Shown here piece after piece: positions 7,629-11,337 of a stretch of 11,337 nucleotides of DNA. Numbering within the stretch: the first letter of the stretch is position 1; every line of letters begins with the position of its first letter. Source of the stretch: Methanofollis sp. (GTDB lineage: Archaea > Halobacteriota > Methanomicrobia > Methanomicrobiales > Methanofollaceae); contig JAQVHG010000044.1 of the NCBI GenBank assembly GCA_028696365.1, forward strand, positions 1 to 11,337, in the 5' to 3' direction. The translations under genes and the position numbers were made by a program. A model generated the notes under the pieces. That model made no database searches. It was not told where the DNA came from and saw only the letters and a program-made list of their open reading frames with translations.

Positions 7629-8887
7629 CAGGCCTTCCCTCCCTTGCGTGCAGCCCGCAGCCGTTCCTTCCCCGTCTCCATCATCTGTTTTGCCGTCGCC
7701 AGGTCTTTCCCTTCGGCGGTGAACCGCACCTTGGGCTCGGTCCCGCTCGCCCTGACCAGGCACCATCCGTCCTCTTCCTCGATCCTGACCCCGTCGGTCG
7801 GGACGGTGGCGCCCATCGCGGTCATCACCTCATGGGCGTCGTCGAGTCCGATGGACTCTCGCAGGATCGGATAGGTGGGCATGGCATCGATACTTGCGGT
7901 CAGGTCCCACTCACCGGCGATCTCGCAGAGGAGAGCGGCCGCATAGATCCCGTCCGGGCAGAGAGAATTTTTCGGGAATATCCAGGCCCCTGAGGCTTCG
8001 CCTCCGAAGTCTCCCCATTGCAGGAGTTCTTCAGAGACGTAGGTGTCCCCGACCGGGGTCCGCCGTACCTCAGCGACCTCTTCGATGGCCATCGAGGCGT
8101 CGGCAGTGGTGACAACCTTTTTTGCACCGAGGTACTCGGCAAAGAGCATCATCAGGTGGTCGCCACCGATGTAGCGACCCGCACCGTCGAAGGCCATCAT
8201 CCGGTCCGCGTCGCCGTCATGGATGATCCCGCAGGAGGCGTTGTGTTTCTTCACCATGGCGGGCATGTACGGAAGGTGCTCCTCCAGGGGTTCGGAAGGC
8301 CTGACAAACCGGCCTTCAGGGTCGGCGTTGAGGGAGAGGACGTGGACCCCTCCGTCGGCAAGGAGGGTGGGGGTGATCACACTCCCGGCCCCGTTGCCGC
8401 AGTCGACAACGGCGTGTAACCCATCCGGGAGAGTGACACTCTCGAAGATCGCCTTCTTGTGGAGCGAGACGGCGTCGAGGTGGTGGACCCGCCCCTGCTC
8501 CTCCCAACCACTAGGACGCCCAGCCTCGACCGCGGCCTCGGTCTCCTGCTGTTGAGCCGAGGTGAATGAGGAGCCGTCAGGATTGAGGAGTTTGATCCCG
8601 TTGTATTCCTCCGGGTTGTGCGAGGCGGTGACCATCACGCCAAGGGCATGGTCACGGGCGGCGCAGGCGACTGTCGGGGTGGGGGCGATCCCGCAGTCAT
8701 AGACCTCGGTGCCGGCCGAGAGCATGCCGGACGTGACAGCGTCGGTGATGAGCGGCCCGGTTGTCCTGGTATCTCTACCAATGACAGCGCTCTTGCCGCT
8801 CTTTCCGACGGCGACCCCCACTTTGACGGCCAGTCCAACGAATGCTCCCGAATATCTTCTCCTGATCCCTGAAGAGCCGAAAAGCAT
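7628..8887 (-). CDS. glmM: Phosphoglucosamine mutase
   Basis: Converts glucosamine-6-phosphate to glucosamine-1-phosphate, linking GlmS to GlmU. It has 419 residues in the alpha-D-phosphohexomutase fold. The phosphoserine loop is VTASHNPEEYNG (86-97; Ser89), the metal loop DGDADR (224-229), the sugar-specificity loop GGEASG (295-300), and the C-terminal phosphate-binding loop RASGTEPKVR (379-388). It is slightly shorter than the roughly 445-450 of many homologues. The frame stays open to a GTG at 9079, but the family begins at LFGSSGIR, so ATG 8887 is chosen; the extra upstream residues come from leader DNA and part of a repeat element. No clear Shine-Dalgarno site precedes this ATG, so a leaderless transcript is possible. 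It is the first gene of the operon. A role as phosphomannomutase cannot be excluded from motifs alone, but gene order favours GlmM. Confidence 0.92.
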   Translation of the reverse strand: MLFGSSGIRRRYSGAFVGLAVKVGVAVGKSGKSAVIGRDTRTTGPLITDAVTSGMLSAGTEVYDCGIAPTPTVACAARDHALGVMVTASHNPEEYNGIKLLNPDGSSFTSAQQQETEAAVEAGRPSGWEEQGRVHHLDAVSLHKKAIFESVTLPDGLHAVVDCGNGAGSVITPTLLADGGVHVLSLNADPEGRFVRPSEPLEEHLPYMPAMVKKHNASCGIIHDGDADRMMAFDGAGRYIGGDHLMMLFAEYLGAKKVVTTADASMAIEEVAEVRRTPVGDTYVSEELLQWGDFGGEASGAWIFPKNSLCPDGIYAAALLCEIAGEWDLTASIDAMPTYPILRESIGLDDAHEVMTAMGATVPTDGVRIEEEDGWCLVRASGTEPKVRFTAEGKDLATAKQMMETGKERLRAARKGGKA

Positions 8888-9015
8888 GCGTGGTAATGGT
8901 CTGTCACAGAATATGAGGTTTGGGATCTGGCGTGCTGCCCTGGAAAAGAAGGAGTGTTTCATGGGTTTATGGAGGGACGTTGTCCTTCGGATCTGGCATC
9001 GGTCGGGAGCACGTC
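8888..9015 (-). promoter_or_regulatory. glmM leader region, promoter unresolved
   Basis: These 128 bp separate glmM from the first repeat element and must hold or border the promoter of the amino-sugar operon. The best TATA-like string on the minus strand is CTCATATTC near 8909-8917, about 25 bases before the ATG, which would suit a leaderless mRNA; it is a weak match. A direct repeat GGATCTGGC occurs at 8923-8931 and 8989-8997 (66 bp apart). No Shine-Dalgarno site is visible before the ATG. Confidence 0.25.
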
Positions 9016-9027
9016 TCATGAGATGGG
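9016..9027. repeat. Left 12-bp target-site duplication of element C
   Basis: TCATGAGATGGG, repeated exactly at 9200-9211. The two copies abut the two ends of element C, as expected for a duplication made at insertion. Confidence 0.7.
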
Positions 9028-9199
9028 CTTTGTAGGGCCCCTCAGGATGACTCACTTTAGCGGGGGCATGCCGCGACACGATTGATCGGGGACGGCAGCC
9101 TCCTCTTCATGTTCGTTGATTGCGCCTTCTCAGTTCTATCTTCCTCTCGGAGGGTTCTGCTCCCCCGCAGAATGGCCATCGTGAGGATTTTTACAAGAG
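9028..9199 (+). mobile_element. MITE-like element, copy C (172 bp, non-coding)
   Basis: Left end CTTTGTAGGGCCCCTC and right end, read as reverse complement, CTCTTGTAAAAATCC form imperfect terminal inverted repeats resembling the cleaner ends of copies A and B (consensus CTCTGTAGAAAYCCTC). A perfect 12-bp direct repeat flanks it. The interior aligns colinearly with copy A: GCGGGGG near 9060, CACGAT near 9076, ATGTTCGTTGATT near 9109, GCCTTCTC near 9123. A hairpin TTCTGC/GCAGAA (9155-9160, 9167-9172) takes the place of the GC-rich hairpin in A and B. It has no credible gene, so it would be non-autonomous. It lies about 140 bp upstream of glmM. Confidence 0.6.
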
Positions 9200-9211
9200 T
9201 CATGAGATGGG
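9200..9211. repeat. Right 12-bp target-site duplication of element C
   Basis: TCATGAGATGGG, identical to 9016-9027. It begins directly after the right end of element C. Confidence 0.7.
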
Positions 9212-9254
9212 GATCATGGTCATGCTCCCCTCCCCATCAATCGCGCCGAAGGCT

Positions 9255-9363
9255 CTCTTGAAGATCACAGATCGTCTCAACCTCGCTCCGATCGCAGTCC
9301 TTGGCTTATCGTGTGGCGGCCCGTCCTCCGCTAAAGTGAGTCCTCCAGAAGAATTCTACAAAG
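9255..9363 (-). mobile_element. MITE-like element, copy D (about 109 bp, shortened, opposite orientation)
   Basis: Read on the minus strand from 9363 it begins CTTTGTAGAATTC and shares with copy C the 15-mer GACTCACTTTAGCGG (minus strand 9342-9328; C at 9049-9063), then a diverged GCCGCCACACGAT. It ends with CAAGAG, as C does. It appears to have lost the central hairpin part, and no convincing flanking duplication is seen. Its 9363 end lies 12 bp from copy A, and those 12 bp are the duplication of A. Confidence 0.45.
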
Positions 9364-9375
9364 CCGTAGAATCAG
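9364..9375. repeat. Left target-site duplication of element A
   Basis: CCGTAGAATCAG, matching CTGTAAAATCAG at 9604-9615 in 10 of 12 positions. The length equals the perfect duplication around copy C. Confidence 0.55.
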
Positions 9376-9603
9376 TTCTGTAGAAATCCTCTTGATGAAT
9401 CTCTCTGGCGGGGGGCTTGCCGCCCCCCCAAACCCGCCGCACCACGATATGTCGAGGAGAGCAGCACTTTCTTTATGGTCGTTGATTCTGCCTTCCCGAC
9501 CCTATCGTGCTCCCGGGGGTCCGGGGGCAGCGCCCCCGGCAAGAGACTATAGGAAGGCGAGTGATACGCATTCTCCCCACGATTGGTAAGGGTTTCTACA
9601 AAG
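9376..9603 (+). mobile_element. MITE-like element, copy A (228 bp, non-coding)
   Basis: The left end is TTCTGTAGAAATCCT; the right end read as reverse complement is CTTTGTAGAAACCCT, giving imperfect terminal inverted repeats of about 15 bp (12 matches). Inside, in order: a G-run/C-run hairpin (GGGGGGC/GCCCCCC around 9410-9429), one arm of a long inverted repeat (CACGATATGTCG, 9443-9454), its partner (CGACCCTATCGTG, 9497-9509), and a perfect 8-bp GC hairpin at 9521-9539 with loop AGC. The first 53 bp closely match copy B, and the block from about 9489 to 9540 is nearly identical to copy B. It has no credible gene. Confidence 0.65.
9521..9539. repeat. Perfect 8-bp GC hairpin inside element A
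   Basis: CCGGGGGC, loop AGC, GCCCCCGG. The same 19 bases occur in copy B at 10758-10776. No T-run follows on either strand, so it is read as a structural part of the repeat and not as a terminator. Confidence 0.75.
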
Positions 9604-9615
9604 CTGTAAAATCAG
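9604..9615. repeat. Right target-site duplication of element A
   Basis: CTGTAAAATCAG, matching 9364-9375 in 10 of 12 positions and starting right after the right end of element A. Confidence 0.55.
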
Positions 9616-9648
9616 TTTTATCTGACCTATGATCAGGGCCTCTCCTTC

Positions 9649-9924
9649 TCAGCACCGCACCGAAAACCTCGTAAAGTCCCCGGAATACGTCTCCTCCACC
9701 ACCTCGACACCGGTCACCCGCGCCGCCGGAGGGCCGCAGTGACAGAAGGCGATCAGGGCCTCGACATCTTCCGCATCCCCCTCGAAGACCGCTTCCACCC
9801 GGCCGTCGGGGAGGTTCCTCACCCACCCGGTCACATGGTGCCGCGCCGCCTCCTCGCTCGTCGCGTCCCTGAAGAAGACCCCCTGCACCCGGCCGCGGAC
9901 GAGCACATGCACGCGTCTCTTCAT
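9649..9924 (-). CDS. acyP: Acylphosphatase
   Basis: A 91-residue small cytoplasmic enzyme that hydrolyses acyl phosphates such as acetyl phosphate or carbamoyl phosphate. The length is exactly typical of the family. The first signature GRVQGVFFR (11-19) carries the phosphate-binding Arg19, and the second, GWVRNLPDGRVE (33-44), carries the catalytic Asn37. The open frame extends to 9981, but MKRRVHVLVRGRVQG at 9924 is the natural start; its ATG overlaps the stop of the upstream gene (ATGA), suggesting translational coupling. The physiological substrate is unknown, as for most acylphosphatases. The segment CHCGPPAARV (61-70) holds two cysteines, slightly unusual for the family. Confidence 0.93.
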   Translation of the reverse strand: MKRRVHVLVRGRVQGVFFRDATSEEAARHHVTGWVRNLPDGRVEAVFEGDAEDVEALIAFCHCGPPAARVTGVEVVEETYSGDFTRFSVRC

Positions 9925-10367
9925 GGCTCTTTCAGCAGGTCTTCCACGATCTCCACTGCGTCCCGCACATAGCCGGTGCACCGCGCCGCAAACGCCCCCG
10001 CCTCCTTTGCCGCCGCGATCCCCCGCGGATCGGAGAGTTCATAGCCGATGAGCATGGTGCACTCAGTCGAACCATGGCGGTCGGCAAACCGGCGGAGGAA
10101 CTCCTGCACCAGGGTGTAACAACTCTCCTTTCCCTCAGAGTCGCCCGGCAAAGCGGTGCCGCGGGCCAGGCCCAGGGCAAGCACCGCCCCGCTCACCGCC
10201 CCACAGGTCCTCCCTGTGTGCGCAAGCCCCCCGCCAAACCCGCACGCCAACTTCCGCACCGTCGCCTCGTCCACTCCGCACTCCGCAGCAAAAGCTCCGG
10301 CGACCGCCTGGGCGCAGTTCAGCCCGCCTGAGAACGACGCCGCGGCCTGTTCTGATCGATCTGACAT
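9921..10367 (-). CDS. C_GCAxxG_C_C family putative redox-active protein
   Basis: A 148-residue predicted soluble protein with family-typical cysteine spacing: SGGLNCAQAV (13-22; Cys18), Cys30, ACGFGGG (41-47; Cys42), TGRTCGAVSGAVLALGL (51-67; Cys55), Cys83, TECTMLIGYELSD (101-113; Cys103) and a late Cys130. The family is described as probably redox-active or metal-binding, with no settled reaction, so no function is claimed. The frame opens at 10433, but MSDRSEQAAASFSGG at 10367 is preceded by GGAGAGGG at a normal distance and begins at the family start. It is the first gene of a two-gene unit with acylphosphatase. A TATA-like box lies about 100 bp upstream. Confidence 0.85.
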   Translation of the reverse strand: MSDRSEQAAASFSGGLNCAQAVAGAFAAECGVDEATVRKLACGFGGGLAHTGRTCGAVSGAVLALGLARGTALPGDSEGKESCYTLVQEFLRRFADRHGSTECTMLIGYELSDPRGIAAAKEAGAFAARCTGYVRDAVEIVEDLLKEP

Positions 10368-10441
10368 ACCAGACCCTCTCCTGGAGACACGATAATAGAA
10401 TCTCCAATCATGGGCGGCATATCTGATCATCACGCCTTCCC

Positions 10442-10460
10442 GCCTCTCCGCTCCAGAGGC
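10442..10460. repeat. Small hairpin near the predicted transcript start
   Basis: GCCTCT, seven-base loop, AGAGGC: a perfect 6-bp inverted repeat between the TATA-like box and the start codon of the C_GCAxxG_C_C gene. It would lie at or near the 5' end of that mRNA. Function unknown. Confidence 0.4.
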
Positions 10461-10469
10461 TCAATCGAG

Positions 10470-10476
10470 TATAAAA
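10470..10476 (-). promoter_or_regulatory. Archaeal TATA-like box for the C_GCAxxG_C_C / acylphosphatase unit
   Basis: The minus strand reads TTTTATA (context TCTTTTATACT). Initiation about 25 bases downstream would give a leader near 80 bases ending in the GGAGAGGG ribosome-binding site before ATG 10367. It is the best such string in the gap, and a cluster of motifs starts 8 bp upstream of it. Confidence 0.45.
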
Positions 10477-10484
10477 GACCCATA

Positions 10485-10574
10485 GAAGATCGAAGATCTC
10501 CCTATCATCAGGAATCTTCGATCCCCTTGTTCTCAAGCTTGTTATCACTCGCACAGCGAAGATCAGAGATCTTC
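10485..10574. promoter_or_regulatory. Cluster of GAAGATC/GATCTTC motifs, candidate regulator-binding region
   Basis: The 7-mer GAAGATC occurs at 10485-10491, 10492-10498 (tandem) and 10558-10564, and as GATCTTC at 10568-10574; 10513-10519 is a one-mismatch inverted copy. They form a perfect 10-bp inverted repeat (GATCGAAGAT at 10488-10497, ATCTTCGATC at 10514-10523) and a 7-bp palindrome with a 3-base spacer (10558-10574). The cluster lies just upstream of the TATA-like box, where archaeal activators often bind. Confidence 0.45.
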
Positions 10575-10610
10575 TCATGTTCGCTCTTGTTCACACAGTC
10601 GAAAATTGGG

Positions 10611-10813
10611 CTCTGTAGAAACCCTCTTGATTGATCTCTCTGTCGGGGGGGTTGCCAGCCCCCCGGTCTCCCCACCACAACACGATAGGTCGAGGACAAT
10701 AATCCCTCTTCATGGATTTCGAATATGCCTTCCCGACCCTATCGTGATCCCAGGGGTCCGGGGGCAGCGCCCCCGGCCAAAGAGGTGGGAAGGTGAAGAG
10801 GATCTCTACAGAG
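10611..10813 (+). mobile_element. MITE-like element, copy B (203 bp, non-coding)
   Basis: The left end CTCTGTAGAAACCCTCTT and the right end read as reverse complement, CTCTGTAGAGATCCTCTT, are terminal inverted repeats with only two mismatches in 18. Inside are a G-run/C-run hairpin near 10637-10664, an inverted repeat CACGATAGGTCG (10681-10692) with CGACCCTATCGTG (10734-10746), and a perfect 8-bp hairpin at 10758-10776. The first 53 bp are highly similar to copy A, and the segment about 10726-10777 nearly identical. The flanking 12-mers match poorly (5 of 12), so no duplication is claimed. It fills much of the gap between two gene units. Confidence 0.65.
10758..10776. repeat. Perfect 8-bp GC hairpin inside element B
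   Basis: The same 19 bases as at 9521-9539 in copy A (CCGGGGGC, loop AGC, GCCCCCGG). Confidence 0.75.
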
Positions 10814-10815
10814 CC

Positions 10816-10820
10816 AAAAA
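10816..10820 (-). terminator. Possible T-run terminator after the CxxC protein gene
   Basis: Minus strand TTTTT four bases past the TAA stop, just before element B. Archaeal termination commonly uses short T-runs; five T's in a GC-rich region is suggestive but weak. Confidence 0.3.
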
Positions 10821-10824
10821 CCAA

Positions 10825-11103
10825 TTACCTCGACCTCGCCGCCGCAGCCCGGTACTCGGCCATCAACGCCTCGGCATAGGCGTCGGTCTTCTTTGTAGGG
10901 ACATAGTTGAAGGCCTTCACCCGCGTCAGGAGTGCGTCCCTGATCTCGTCCTCGCGCGCAAGACCGAGGGCGAGGACCTCTTCGAGGATCTCGTCGAAGC
11001 GGTCGATCCCGGTCGCTTTCCCGTCGACCATAACCGTCCTGATCCCAGGGCCTGCGGGGGCGGCTCCACCACAGATGGTGCAGTATTTTCCTTCGTCAGG
11101 CAT
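10825..11103 (-). CDS. Small CxxC protein of unknown function, conserved-looking in methanogens
   Basis: A 92-residue protein with an N-terminal CTIC motif (8-11) followed by GGAAPAGPGIRT, then a charged region likely to be helical (GIDRFDEILEEV, DEIRDALLTRVKAFNYVPTKKTDAYAEALMAEYR). The single CxxC pair could bind metal as half of a site or act in thiol redox chemistry. I believe similar proteins occur in Methanomicrobiales, some under a doubtful transcription-factor label, but I cannot verify this and assign no function. The frame opens further upstream (11241) into the cupin gene, but ATG 11103 has GGGAG eight bases before it and lies 5 bp past the cupin stop, so the two genes form one unit. 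The C-terminus is alanine/arginine rich. Confidence 0.75.
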   Translation of the reverse strand: MPDEGKYCTICGGAAPAGPGIRTVMVDGKATGIDRFDEILEEVLALGLAREDEIRDALLTRVKAFNYVPTKKTDAYAEALMAEYRAAAARSR

Positions 11104-11108
11104 GTCTC

Positions 11109-11337
11109 TCACTCCCTGATCATCGTCAGCATCATCTTGAAGCGCGTCACCGCCGAGAGGGCGTGAGGGGCGTGTGCCGGGAAGATGATCGTCTCCCCCT
11201 CCTTCATCCGGTGCGTCTCCCCCGCGAGCCAGACCTCGCACTCCCCGTCGAGGACCGTCACCACGGCGTCGTACGGTGCTGTGTGCTCGGAAAGCCCTTC
11301 GTCTGCGTCGAAGGAGAAGAGCGTGATCGTTCCGACC
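11109..11337 (-). CDS. Cupin-domain protein, N-terminus off the right edge
   Basis: The last 75 residues of a protein entering from the right edge. They show the cupin pattern: an EHTAPYDAVVTVLDGECEV first-motif region, then GETIIFPAHAPHAL, close to the second cupin motif G-x5-P-x-G-x2-H-x3-N with His in APHAL. Such small single-domain cupins bind a metal in a beta-barrel and serve as sensors, isomerases or dioxygenases; the reaction cannot be told. The first-motif histidine pair is reduced to one visible His, so metal binding may differ. The stop at 11109 is 5 bp before the CxxC gene start, suggesting co-transcription. About 30-40 N-terminal residues are probably missing. Confidence 0.82.
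   Translation of the reverse strand, partial: VGTITLFSFDADEGLSEHTAPYDAVVTVLDGECEVWLAGETHRMKEGETIIFPAHAPHALSAVTRFKMMLTMIRE

Noticed and set aside
7629..7766. N-terminal extension of GlmU to 7766
   Set aside because: It overlaps the glmM coding region out of frame, and the nucleotidyltransferase signature starts at 7628.
8888..9079. N-terminal extension of GlmM to a GTG at 9079
   Set aside because: The family begins at LFGSSGIR; the extra 64 residues resemble no domain and run into a repeat element.
9521..9539. GC hairpin as a Rho-independent terminator
   Set aside because: No T-run follows on either strand, archaea do not generally use hairpin terminators, and the same hairpin recurs at a fixed place inside the repeat family.
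9392..9589. Short plus-strand frames inside elements A and B (for example 9392-9589, 10606-11166) as proteins
   Set aside because: They are low-complexity translations of GC runs, have no plausible ribosome-binding site, and the frames are not preserved between copies.
9016..9615. CRISPR array
   Set aside because: The repeats are few, differ in length and orientation, and are bounded by inverted ends with short direct flanks; there is no regular repeat-spacer pattern and no cas gene.
9604..9648. T-rich terminator downstream of acylphosphatase
   Set aside because: Only short T4 runs are present, within the duplication of element A; too weak to call.
10599..10825. 12-bp target-site duplication around element B
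   Set aside because: The flanking 12-mers agree in only 5 positions, so the case is not supported even though many differences are transitions.

Overview
This window looks like chromosomal DNA from a euryarchaeal methanogen, most likely of the order Methanomicrobiales (a Methanoculleus- or Methanofollis-type genome). The reasons are the GC-rich, strongly codon-biased genes, archaeal TATA-like promoter boxes, an archaeal GlmM/GlmU/GlmS set with RmlA-type nucleotidyltransferase domains, and small proteins (a CxxC protein, a C_GCAxxG_C_C protein) that I associate with methanogens. The taxonomic call is inference. Every gene I accept lies on the minus strand.

Region 1 (1-8887) is one tightly packed amino-sugar operon read right to left. 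It begins with glmM (phosphoglucosamine mutase), then two tandem paralogous sugar-1-phosphate nucleotidylyltransferases with left-handed beta-helix tails (the first a full GlmU type), then glmS with a TTG start and probably its own internal promoter. It continues with a hexapeptide-repeat acetyltransferase, a DegT/DnrJ/EryC1 aminotransferase, a Gfo/Idh/MocA dehydrogenase and the N-terminal 292 residues of a UDP-sugar 6-dehydrogenase that runs off the left edge. Most junctions overlap or are within 1-15 bp. Together these genes would convert fructose-6-phosphate to UDP-GlcNAc and then to a 2,3-diacetamido sugar nucleotide or its uronic acid. Such sugars are used in archaeal N-glycans and surface polysaccharides.

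Region 2 (8888-9648) is 761 bp without a gene. It holds the glmM leader and a cluster of three short, non-coding, MITE-like elements (called C, D and A here). C and A are bounded by related terminal inverted repeats and by 12-bp direct repeats that look like target-site duplications: perfect for C, 10/12 for A. D is a shortened copy in the opposite orientation.

Region 3 (9649-10367) is a two-gene unit: a C_GCAxxG_C_C-type putative redox protein overlapping an acylphosphatase by ATGA.

Region 4 (10368-10824) is 457 bp without a gene. It holds a TATA-like promoter for that unit, a dense cluster of GAAGATC/GATCTTC motifs directly upstream of it, and a fourth copy of the MITE-like element (B).

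Region 5 (10825-11337) is a second small minus-strand unit: a cupin protein cut by the right edge, followed by a 92-residue CxxC protein of unknown function.

The most unusual content is the structured repeat family and the motif cluster. The sugar operon is notable for carrying the whole route from a central metabolite to a diacetamido sugar in one transcription direction.
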